Shown: positions 1 to 6,894 of the stretch, piece after piece
How positions within the stretch are numbered: position 1 is the first letter of the stretch
Layout: the number at the start of each line of letters is the position of its first letter
Source of the DNA: JBEKVE01 sp049514335
Lineage (GTDB): Bacteria; Actinomycetota; Acidimicrobiia; Acidimicrobiales; UBA8190
Reading direction: 5' to 3'
NCBI GenBank assembly: GCA_049514335.1
Contig: JBEKVE010000067.1
Location: 1 to 24,037 of the forward strand
Length of the DNA: 24,037 nucleotides
Translations under genes and position numbers: made by a program
Notes under the pieces: model-generated
Told to the model about the DNA's origin: nothing
Seen by the model: the letters and a program-made list of their open reading frames with translations, nothing else
Databases searched by the model: none

Positions 1-412
1 CGATCGAAGGCATCCCTACCCCCGCGGGCCGCGCCCCATGCGCCGCGTCGTGGACACGCACGCTGCGGTGGACGTTGTCGTCGCACATGCGGACCCAGGG
101 CGTCGTGTCGTGTGGTCACCTTCTTCGTGACACGTTTCCTTCTGTCACCTTCTCCGTGGCGCGGAACACAGGACACGCAACACCGCGTGGCACGGCGCAC
201 ACGCCCGCGCCAGTCACGGCGAGACAATGCAGTGACGGCGCAACTGATGGCCTCGAACGGGAAGCTCACCAGCATCGTGGTGGCGTGTCACGAGGCGCGT
301 TTGTCGTGCAGGAGTTTTGGGAAGGACTGGTCCACACGGGGAACATGACCGGGTGGTCATGCATCGTCGGGATCAGAGGGGTCCTGGCACGTTCATCCGT
401 GCGGGAGTCGTC
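1..412. other. Left-edge stretch without a supported gene
   Basis: No reading frame here has a convincing product. The open frames are arginine-, histidine- and threonine-rich and look like chance frames of GC-rich DNA. The stretch holds an imperfect direct repeat (GTCACCTTCTTCGTGA at 115-130 and GTCACCTTCTCCGTGG at 144-159, 14 of 16 bases equal) and many short CACG/CGTG words. It is probably the upstream region of the small gene at 413, but I could not place a promoter. Confidence 0.5.
115..159 (+). repeat. Imperfect 16-bp direct repeat, 29 bp apart
   Basis: Two copies, at 115-130 and 144-159, share 14 of 16 bases. They lie about 250 bp upstream of the gene at 413. A pair of equally oriented words nearly three helical turns apart could be a protein binding site, but nothing else supports that. 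Confidence 0.4.
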
Positions 413-694
413 ATGAGGAATACCTGGAAGGGCCTGGTGGTGGGGGCGCTCACGGGAATGGCCGGGGGCGCCGTCATGGACATGGCGGGGCGCGCCGGTC
501 GGTCGGCCGCGCACCTCGTGGACGACGCCATGGACAGGGTGCCGAGCACGACCAGAAAGATGAAGGACGCCGCCGTCAATCTCGTCGACGACGCCAAGGA
601 GAAAGTGCCCGGCACGACCAGAAAGATCAAAGGCGCAGCCGCGAGCCTGGTCGACGACGCAATGGAGAAGGTGCCGAGCACGACCCGTACCTGA
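413..694 (+). CDS. Small membrane-anchored protein with three 22-residue repeats
   Basis: A 93-residue protein that I cannot assign to a named family. Residues 6-26 form a glycine-rich hydrophobic segment with glycine-zipper spacing (G11, G15, G18/G19), probably one membrane helix. The rest is three tandem repeats of about 22 residues starting at L35, L57 and L79. Each carries LVDDA, then K/R-V-P, then TTR, matching a 66-bp DNA period (515, 581, 647). The repeats are charged and probably helical, recalling YtxH-like or apolipoprotein-like stress proteins, but this is only resemblance. The ATG at 413 is chosen because GGGAG lies 5 nt upstream (403-407); the longer frame from 317 has no such site. 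It is convergent with the CHAP-domain gene. Confidence 0.7.
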   Translation: MRNTWKGLVVGALTGMAGGAVMDMAGRAGRSAAHLVDDAMDRVPSTTRKMKDAAVNLVDDAKEKVPGTTRKIKGAAASLVDDAMEKVPSTTRT

Positions 695-731
695 AGGGGC
701 GCGCCCAGCAGCCGTGCATGGCCGGGCACAG

Positions 732-763
732 CGCCGGATCGAGCTCGGGCACTGCCGCCGGCG
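732..763. terminator. Possible weak stem between convergent genes
   Basis: CGCCGG (732-737) can pair with CCGGCG (758-763) across a 20-base loop. It lies between the convergent gene ends at 694 and 770. There is no U tract, and the loop is long. Confidence 0.25.
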
Positions 764-769
764 ACGGGG

Positions 770-2215
770 TCAGGGCTGCACGAAGGCGTAGATGGGCATG
801 CCGTTGTAGCTGTTGGAGTCAGCCGGCAGGAAGGGCCCGTTGAGCGTCACGGCGTACTTGCCCGCCGGCTCGGGCCCCGAGTCTCCGTCGACGGTGGTGA
901 TGGCGCCGTCGGGCCACACCTCGGCGACGATCGCCATGTGGGGCGACGTGGTGGCGTTCTGCGGCCCGGTGCCGTAGAGCACGGCGTCGCCGGGGCTGGG
1001 CGTCGACGTCGGAGACCGGTCGAGTCCACGGGCCGCCCCCCATCCGTAGACATCTCCGACGAACGGGTAGTGGGGTATGGCGACGCCGGCCTGGTTCCAC
1101 ACCCACGTGGCGAAGAGCGCGCACCACTGCTCGCAAGGGCCGTAGGGGTTGCAGTAGGCCCCTTCACCGCTGTCGGGGTCCGGACCGATCTGGCTCGCGG
1201 CGATCTGCACCGCTTGCTGGCCTGCGGCGCTCGTCGGTGGGTCCGGATCGGTGAACGAGGTCTCGATGGAGTCCGGTTGCAGCAGCCAGTACCCCTTGCC
1301 GTCAGGGGTGGGGGCGATGGCGGCGGTGGGTGCAAACGGTGGCGTGTTGGGCGACGGCCCGCAGGACACGGCGTCACCGAAGACGAGCACGGCGGCCGTG
1401 GCGGCCACCAGCCAGTAGCCCTGGCCGTCGGGGGTGGGGGCGATCCCCGTCACCCAGGTTCCGAGGTTCTGCAACGCGGCCGATCCTTCGAACGCGGCGT
1501 TCCCGAAGGCGAACACGCCGCCGTCGGCGGCCACGAGCCAGTAGCCGTGTCCGCTCGGGGTGCTCGCCATGCCGACCACGGGCTGGGCCAGTCGCACCGC
1601 TCCCATGGAGCCGTAGAAGGCGGCGTCACCGAAGGCGAACACCCCGCCGTCGGCGGCCACGAGCCAGTAGCCGTGTCCGCTCGGGGTGCTCGCCATGCCG
1701 ACCACGGGCTGGGCCAGTCGCACCGCTCCCGTGGAGCCGTGGAACGACGCGTCACCGAAGGCGAACACCCCGCCGTCGGCGGCCACCAGCCAGTAGCCGT
1801 GCCCGCTCGGCGTTGCGGCCATGCCGACCACGGGGGCATAGAGCCCGCTCGCTCCCATGGACCCGTCGTAGGTGGCGTCCCCGAAGGCGAACACCCCACC
1901 GTCGGCGGCCGCCACCCAGTACCCGTTGCCGGTGGGCGTCGGGGCCATGGCCACTGCCGGGGCAGCCACGCTCAGGCCGGCGAAGCCCGGCAGGGTCGGC
2001 GCGTCGCCGTACGCGGCCACGCCCGAGCCCGAGAACCCCACGAATGCCGTCGGCGACAGCGGCGGCGCCTGCCGCAGGTGCGTGGTCGCAGCCCCGAGGG
2101 CGGTGAGCCCCACGACGACGCACAGCGAGACGGCGAGGCAGACACCCATACCCCGGCGCAACGCGCCGACAACGGCGGTCCGCCACTCCGGGACGAGGCG
2201 GCGACGGCACAGCAC
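770..2215 (-). CDS. Exported 42-residue-repeat protein with C-terminal CHAP hydrolase domain
   Basis: 481 residues. A basic N-terminus and hydrophobic segment (about 24-45) form a signal peptide or anchor. Six repeats follow, with the GYW motif tyrosine at 99, 141, 183, 225, 267 and 309: exactly 42 residues apart, consensus GYWLVAADGGVFAFGDA. Copies 2-4 match best and the last two have decayed. Residues 330-480 are a CHAP (NlpC/P60-like) domain, with probable catalytic Cys365 (in QWCALF) and His426 (in SPHMAIV) and an acidic partner near Asp443. CHAP domains cut peptidoglycan peptides, so a wall hydrolase or amidase with a surface-exposed repeat domain is likely. The repeat fold is unknown to me; a propeller or solenoid is possible. 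The GTG at 2215 is preceded by TACGAT 8 nt away; an ATG at 2149 is the alternative start. The repeat recurs in the gene at 17884-19458. Confidence 0.85.
   Translation of the reverse strand: MLCRRRLVPEWRTAVVGALRRGMGVCLAVSLCVVVGLTALGAATTHLRQAPPLSPTAFVGFSGSGVAAYGDAPTLPGFAGLSVAAPAVAMAPTPTGNGYWVAAADGGVFAFGDATYDGSMGASGLYAPVVGMAATPSGHGYWLVAADGGVFAFGDASFHGSTGAVRLAQPVVGMASTPSGHGYWLVAADGGVFAFGDAAFYGSMGAVRLAQPVVGMASTPSGHGYWLVAADGGVFAFGNAAFEGSAALQNLGTWVTGIAPTPDGQGYWLVAATAAVLVFGDAVSCGPSPNTPPFAPTAAIAPTPDGKGYWLLQPDSIETSFTDPDPPTSAAGQQAVQIAASQIGPDPDSGEGAYCNPYGPCEQWCALFATWVWNQAGVAIPHYPFVGDVYGWGAARGLDRSPTSTPSPGDAVLYGTGPQNATTSPHMAIVAEVWPDGAITTVDGDSGPEPAGKYAVTLNGPFLPADSNSYNGMPIYAFVQP
1505..1882 (-). repeat. 126-bp tandem repeats encoding 42-residue units
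   Basis: The word GAAGGCGAACAC recurs at 1505, 1631 and 1757, exactly 126 bp apart. The units from 1505 and 1631 differ at only a few positions over more than 100 bp. Flanking units are recognisable only at protein level. The DNA identity suggests recent duplication or gene conversion. Confidence 0.85.
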
Positions 2216-2223
2216 TGCTTTCG

Positions 2224-2229
2224 ATCGTA
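2224..2229 (-). promoter_or_regulatory. -10 hexamer TACGAT, leaderless spacing to the CHAP gene
   Basis: On the minus strand TACGAT is followed by 8 bases and then the GTG at 2215. That spacing puts transcription start at or next to the start codon. Only a weak GAAAG could act as ribosome binding site. Confidence 0.5.
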
Positions 2230-2463
2230 CGAGACACGGCGGTCGTCATGGAGTACCTCCGACGACCAGGTGGTTCCGAGCACCCCACGGCGGCGGGGCG
2301 CCGGCCGCGCCCTTTCGATCACCGCCCACAGTGCGAGGGCCGATGCCCCGAGCGGCTTCGCCCTGTTCCAAGATGTGTCACAGGTTCACAGATCAGAGTG
2401 CTGTACTGGCACCGGAGCAGCACCGGCGACCGGTGGCGTCGGACGATTCGGAAGCGGGACCAG

Positions 2464-4140
2464 GTGAGCGACGAGACGGGTGACGACCAGGCACAGGGAG
2501 AGCACGGTGCCGGGCCGGCGTCGGAGGCCGAACCGGCGTCGGAGGCCGAACCGCGGCAGCACGTCGAGCAGCCGGGGCACGGCGTTCCGCCGGCCGATCC
2601 CGTGACCCCCACCCCTCCCACCCAGGGGGAGGGCCCGCCGGCCCACGACCCCGTGCCCCCGCCCGCCCTCGGCGGAGCGCTTCCCCCGCCCACCTTCGCC
2701 GGCCCGGCTCCGACCCCCGAACCCGGTGCACCATCCCCGGGCACCGCTGCCCCCGGCAGTGCCGTCCCACCTCTCTCCGGCGGTGCCGTGCCGCCCCCCG
2801 GCGGTCCTCAACCGACCTCTCCCCCACCGTGGTTCGGGCCCGGTGCGCCCGATCCGGCGCCCGGCGCCGTCCCTCCCTACGGCGCACCCCCCTACGGCGC
2901 CGCCCCCTACGGCCCTCCCCCATACGGCACGCCCCCCTACCCCCCCAACGCGGCACCGTGGCCCTATCCCGGCGTCCCCTGGTACGGGGCCACGCCACGC
3001 CCCTACGCCCCGACCGGGCCCCGCCACGTCGGTCCGTTCCCCATCGTCGTGGCCATCATCGCCTTGTTGATCGCGGCCGCCGCCGGGGCCGGCGTCGAGT
3101 ACGCGCTCAACACCAACACCCCGAGCAACCCGTCGGCGGGATCGGGTCTGTTCCCCACGATTCCCTCCGGTGGATCGAACTCGGGGACGACCCCGCCCGG
3201 GGTGAGCGTGGCTGCCATCGCCGCCGAGGTCGATCCCGCCGTCGTGGACATCGACACGACGCTGGCCCAGGGCGGCGGGGCGGCGGGCACCGGCATGGTC
3301 CTCACCTCGACGGGCCTCGTCCTCACCAACAATCACGTGGTGGAGAACGCCTCCACCATCAACGTCCAGGTGGACGGAACGGGACGCACCTATAGCGGCA
3401 CGGTCCTCGGCTATTCGGTATCCGACGACGTCGCACTGGTGCAGTTGAAAGACGCATCGGGGCTGAAGACGGTGACGACGGGGAACTCGTCGGCCCTGTC
3501 GGTCGGCGCCACGGTGATCGGCATCGGCAACGCCGGCGGTGTGGGCGGGACCCCCAGTACCGCGGCCGGCTCCATCACCGCACTCGGCCAGACCATCACC
3601 GCCAGCGGGGACGGCCTGCTGCCCGAGACGCTCCACGGCCTCGTCCAGATCGACGCCAACATCGAGCCGGGCGACTCCGGAGGGCCCCTCGTGGACAAGA
3701 GCGGGCACGTCGTCGGCATGGACACCGCCGCCGCCGTCAACGGAAGCGGCTTCGGCGCCGCAGCCGGTGGCAGCGGAGAGGGCTATGCCATCGGGATCGA
3801 CAACGCCCTCAGCATCGCCGACCAGATCAAGGCCGGGCAGGCGAGCGCCACGGTGCAGATCGGGGCCCGCGCCCTGCTCGGGGTCGAGGTCACGACTGGG
3901 TCGTCGCCGGCGGGTGCGTCGGTGCAGCTGGTGGAGCCGGGGAGCCCGGCCCAGTCGGCGGGCATCGTCCGGGGTGACACGATCGTGTCGGTCGGCTCGA
4001 CGACGGTGTCCTCGGCATCGAGCCTGAGCAACGCGCTGGTGAACCACAAGCCAGGGGACAGCGTCACGGTCGGTTGGGCGGACGCTTCCGGTGCCCGGCA
4101 CCAGGCGACGGTGACGTTGATCGCCGGGCCGCCCGACTGA
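2464..4140 (+). CDS. Membrane-anchored HtrA/DegP-like serine protease with PDZ domain
   Basis: 558 residues from the GTG at 2464, preceded by GGGA at 2456-2459; the frame is open further upstream but without a better start. Residues 1-190 form a cytoplasmic region rich in proline, with PYG-type repeats. One membrane helix spans about 192-214. An extracytoplasmic trypsin-like domain carries His291 (NNHVVEN), Asp322 (SDDVAL) and Ser405 (GDSGGPL), a complete S1C catalytic triad. A PDZ domain covers about 468-554. Actinobacterial HtrA-type proteases handle envelope protein quality control, and this architecture (Pro-rich tail, one helix, protease, one PDZ) is typical. The N-terminus contains an exact 18-bp tandem duplication. 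The exact substrate and gene name cannot be told from sequence. Confidence 0.93.
   Translation: MSDETGDDQAQGEHGAGPASEAEPASEAEPRQHVEQPGHGVPPADPVTPTPPTQGEGPPAHDPVPPPALGGALPPPTFAGPAPTPEPGAPSPGTAAPGSAVPPLSGGAVPPPGGPQPTSPPPWFGPGAPDPAPGAVPPYGAPPYGAAPYGPPPYGTPPYPPNAAPWPYPGVPWYGATPRPYAPTGPRHVGPFPIVVAIIALLIAAAAGAGVEYALNTNTPSNPSAGSGLFPTIPSGGSNSGTTPPGVSVAAIAAEVDPAVVDIDTTLAQGGGAAGTGMVLTSTGLVLTNNHVVENASTINVQVDGTGRTYSGTVLGYSVSDDVALVQLKDASGLKTVTTGNSSALSVGATVIGIGNAGGVGGTPSTAAGSITALGQTITASGDGLLPETLHGLVQIDANIEPGDSGGPLVDKSGHVVGMDTAAAVNGSGFGAAAGGSGEGYAIGIDNALSIADQIKAGQASATVQIGARALLGVEVTTGSSPAGASVQLVEPGSPAQSAGIVRGDTIVSVGSTTVSSASSLSNALVNHKPGDSVTVGWADASGARHQATVTLIAGPPD
2515..2550 (+). repeat. Exact 18-bp tandem duplication in the protease N-terminus
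   Basis: CCGGCGTCGGAGGCCGAA occurs twice back to back (2515-2532, 2533-2550), encoding P-A-S-E-A-E twice in the cytoplasmic acidic part of the HtrA-like protein. Confidence 0.9.
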
Positions 4141-4150
4141 GTCGACGAGA

Positions 4151-4181
4151 CCTGCCGGGGCGCGGCGCGCCTGTCGGCAGG
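4151..4181 (+). terminator. Stem-loop after the HtrA-like gene
   Basis: CCTGCCG (4151-4157) pairs perfectly with CGGCAGG (4175-4181) over a 17-base GC-rich loop, 10 bases after the protease stop. There is no U tract. It could be a terminator or an mRNA-stabilising hairpin, since the next gene runs the same way and starts 25 bases later. Confidence 0.45.
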
Positions 4182-4205
4182 ACGCACGGACGGAGGCGAC
4201 ACGCC

Positions 4206-4472
4206 ATGCTGTGCATCGAGTACGACGTCAACGACCAGGGCGACATCGAGCTCGTGGCCTTGATCAACGTGGTCGACGAGGACGGTCTCGACCCCCAGGG
4301 TGAGGAGTGGCTGGCGTGGCGGGCCGGGCACGACGACGAGGGGATGGGGTGTGTCGCCGTGACCGACGCCGATCTCGAGGCCATGGAGTCCACCGAGAGC
4401 CCCGAGGCGCTGTGCGCCATGGTGGAACGCATCATCCTCTCCGATCGGCAGACGAAGGAGGTGGCCCGGTGA
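4206..4472 (+). CDS. Small acidic protein of unknown function
   Basis: 88 residues, rich in Asp and Glu (DVNDQGDIE, DEDGLD, DDEG), with no signal peptide or membrane helix, so probably cytoplasmic. I do not recognise the family. The ATG at 4206 follows GGAGG at 4192-4196 by 9 bases, which favours it over the upstream open frame from 4074. Its stop overlaps the start of the next gene (GTGA), so the two are probably translationally coupled and may act together. The small acidic protein beside a small basic one could form a complex, but that is inference only. Confidence 0.75.
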   Translation: MLCIEYDVNDQGDIELVALINVVDEDGLDPQGEEWLAWRAGHDDEGMGCVAVTDADLEAMESTESPEALCAMVERIILSDRQTKEVAR

Positions 4473-4675
4473 GCACGACGCGATCGACGCTCTACCGCAT
4501 GGCCCGGGACCTGGGCAACATCGAGGCTGTCGAACACGGGTACCGACGGGGCGGGCTGTCGGGTGGTGTCGAAGGTGCGGCGGAGCGTGAGGTCCGTCGC
4601 ACCATCTACCGCCAGGGCAACCGGCAGATCAACCGGTTCGTGCGAGCCATCGGTCTGTCTTCCCGCCGTCGCTGA
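4469..4675 (+). CDS. Small basic protein coupled to the acidic one
   Basis: 68 residues, strongly basic (many Arg), containing LYRMARDLGNIEAVEHG and ending in SSRRR. The GTG at 4469 overlaps the previous stop. A very good site, AAGGAGG at 4455-4461, lies 7 bases upstream, which fixes the start and argues that the gene is real despite its size. I recognise no domain. The basic character would fit nucleic-acid binding or binding to the acidic partner, but neither is shown. Confidence 0.75.
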   Translation: MSTTRSTLYRMARDLGNIEAVEHGYRRGGLSGGVEGAAEREVRRTIYRQGNRQINRFVRAIGLSSRRR

Positions 4676-4873
4676 CCGCCCGTCGCACCGCAGCGCCCGG
4701 ACATCTTTCCCCCCGGCGGGGCGCGCCAAACACGGTGCGAATCGTTACGGGAACGTTTCCTGACGATGTGGCGCGAGCCCCGACGAGGCGGACGACGCGC
4801 GACGGTGTGACCGGTATCCTCCGCTTCAGGGAGGCGGCATCACGGTTTGCCGTCACGTGTGACGGAGGCCGGC

Positions 4874-5863
4874 ATGCGAGTGGCGATCCTGGACGACTAC
4901 TTCGACACCGTCCGGACACTGCACTGCTTCGAGAAGCTGGCCCGGCACGACGTGACCGTCTTCACCGATCACGTCCAGGATCCCGCCGTCCTGGCCCAGC
5001 GCCTCCATGACACCGAGGCACTCGTCCTCATCCGGGAACGAACCGCCATCCGCACCGCGCTGCTCGAGCACCTGCCCGCCCTGCGGTTGATCAGCCAGCG
5101 CAGCGTGTACCCCCACATCGACATCGACACCTGCACCCGACTGGGCATCATCGTGTCGTCCGACCTGCACGAGTCGTCGCCTTCGTACGCCGCCGCCGAG
5201 CTCACCTGGGCCCTCGTCCTCTCCGCCATGCGGCACATCCCCGAGCAGACCGGGGCCCTGCGCTCGGGCCTGTGGCAGACCCGGATCGGACGGACGCTGT
5301 CGCACAAGAGGCTCGGCATCTTCGGGTACGGGCGAATCGGGGCGGTCGTCGCCGGCTACGGCGTGGCGTTCGGCATGGAGGTCGTGGTGTGGGGCAGCCA
5401 GAATGCCCTCGCCCGGGCCCGACGCGACGGACACGGCGCCGCTGGCGATCGGGAGGAGTTCTTCGAGCGCTCAGACGTCGTGTCTCTGCACCTTCGCCTG
5501 GTGGACACCACCCGGGGGATCGTCACCGCCACCGACCTGGCCCGCATGAAGCCCAGCGCCCTGCTCGTGAACACGAGCAGGGCTGGCCTGATCGAGGACG
5601 GCGCTCTCGTGCAGGCGCTGCGCGCCGGGCGCCCGGGCATGGCCGCAGTCGACGTGTTCGAGCGTGAGCCGCTCCTCGACGTGGACGATCCGCTCCTCCA
5701 GCTGGACAACGCCATCTGCACCCCCCACATCGGCTACGTGACACGCGACGAGTGGGAGATCCAGTTCTCCGACATCTTCGACCAGATCAACGCCTACGAC
5801 GCCGGTTCCCCCGTCAACGTCGTCAACCCCCACGCCCTCGGACAGGCCCGACCTGGTCCATGA
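4874..5863 (+). CDS. D-isomer-specific 2-hydroxyacid dehydrogenase
   Basis: 329 residues, normal length for the family. It reduces a 2-oxoacid or oxidises a D-2-hydroxyacid with NAD(P). The NAD-binding Rossmann motif is GYGRIG at 151-156. The catalytic set is Arg236 (in NTSRAG), Glu265 (in FEREP) and His285 (in TPHIGY), all in the expected spacing. There is no C-terminal ACT domain, so it is not a full serA-type phosphoglycerate dehydrogenase; glyoxylate/hydroxypyruvate reductase or a related enzyme is possible. The motif reads SRA rather than the usual SRG. The ATG at 4874 has GGAGG at 4864-4868. It is convergent with the next gene, only 15 bases away. The substrate cannot be told from sequence. 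Confidence 0.92.
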   Translation: MRVAILDDYFDTVRTLHCFEKLARHDVTVFTDHVQDPAVLAQRLHDTEALVLIRERTAIRTALLEHLPALRLISQRSVYPHIDIDTCTRLGIIVSSDLHESSPSYAAAELTWALVLSAMRHIPEQTGALRSGLWQTRIGRTLSHKRLGIFGYGRIGAVVAGYGVAFGMEVVVWGSQNALARARRDGHGAAGDREEFFERSDVVSLHLRLVDTTRGIVTATDLARMKPSALLVNTSRAGLIEDGALVQALRAGRPGMAAVDVFEREPLLDVDDPLLQLDNAICTPHIGYVTRDEWEIQFSDIFDQINAYDAGSPVNVVNPHALGQARPGP

Positions 5864-5878
5864 CCCCGGGGGTGGAGC

Positions 5879-6751
5879 TCAGTCGGTGGTCTCCGGTGCC
5901 ATCTGGATGTCCTGGTTCGTGGGCCGATGCTGCGCCGGGCCCACCGGCTGCACGTCACGTCGGGTGACAGCGAGGAACGCAACCAGCACGACGATCAACG
6001 CAGTCAACGCCAAGGCCACCGTGCCGTCTCCCCAGCCCAGTCCTCCGATGGCGCGCGGCTTTCCCATCCAGTCGGCGAACGATGCTCCGAGCGGTCGGGT
6101 CGCCACGTAGGCGAACCAGAACGAGAAAATGGAGTTCCAGCCCAGAAACCAGTACCCGAACGCGGGAACGGCGATGATCCCGGCGAAGAGGATGGCGGAG
6201 GAGAAGTAGCCGAGATGCAGCGTCGTGGCGGTGAGGTCTCCGAGGGCCGTCCCCATGGCGAAAGTTGCCACGACGGCGGCCCAGTAGAACAGCTCACGTC
6301 GGGTGGTGTCGATGCTGTGGATGGACAAGGTCGACTCCGTCTTCTGCCAGACCACGAACACCACGACGAGCACCGCGGCGTAGAGGAAGCTCGACACCGG
6401 ATAGGGCACGCCGAACCCGACGTGCAGGACGTCGGCCGCCATCGTCCCGAACACCCCGACGCCGACCACCGCCAACCAGTACGTCCAGGCCAGGTAGCGG
6501 CGCATGGACAGCTGCAGGGCGAGCGCCACAACAAACCCGGCGAACCCGAGGACGACGGCAGGCACCGAACCCAGGCGGTGCACGGCGTAGTCCGATGTCC
6601 CCTCTCCCATCGCCGTCGTGAGCGCCTTGATCACCCAGAAGTAGACGGTGATCTCCGGGACGCGGAGCGCCCCCGGGGAGGTGAGGCGATCGACCAGGCT
6701 CCGGCGGTCCACCGCCCTATTCTCGCCTGTCCGCCGACCCCTGCAAGGCAC
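5879..6751 (-). CDS. Polytopic membrane protein, COG4705 type
   Basis: 290 residues with about seven or eight hydrophobic helices and a short hydrophilic tail. The N-terminal sequence PEITVYFWVIKALTTAMGEG, followed by TSDY, is characteristic of the uncharacterised COG4705 membrane protein family. A second, related motif, AMGTALGDLTA, in the middle suggests an internal duplication of a four-helix unit. Members have no firmly assigned role to my knowledge. The GTG at 6751 gives the longest form; the GTG at 6712 is equally plausible because the conserved part starts after it, and neither has a strong ribosome binding site. It is divergent from the ClC gene, with a 143-base spacer. Confidence 0.82.
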   Translation of the reverse strand: MPCRGRRTGENRAVDRRSLVDRLTSPGALRVPEITVYFWVIKALTTAMGEGTSDYAVHRLGSVPAVVLGFAGFVVALALQLSMRRYLAWTYWLAVVGVGVFGTMAADVLHVGFGVPYPVSSFLYAAVLVVVFVVWQKTESTLSIHSIDTTRRELFYWAAVVATFAMGTALGDLTATTLHLGYFSSAILFAGIIAVPAFGYWFLGWNSIFSFWFAYVATRPLGASFADWMGKPRAIGGLGWGDGTVALALTALIVVLVAFLAVTRRDVQPVGPAQHRPTNQDIQMAPETTD

Positions 6752-6894
6752 AGCGCCGACCCCGGCGCACCGCCGACTGGGGCGGAGGTCCTGGTGGGCC
6801 GCTGCGGTAGCCCGACGGGCCGCCGGGCACGACCCCGGAACCGACCAGACACTAGAAATGCCCCGGCGGGCCCCGCCTCCCCGCCGGAGCGCAC

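Noticed and set aside
938..2467. Long open frame of 509 codons on the plus strand opposite the CHAP gene
   Set aside because: Composition is Arg/Gly/His-rich with repeats that mirror the 126-bp array of the real gene; no domain is visible, and the opposite strand has signal, repeats and catalytic residues.
2386..4101. 571-codon open frame opposite the HtrA-like gene
   Set aside because: Arg/Gly-rich antisense shadow of a GC-rich gene; the plus strand has a complete protease triad and PDZ.
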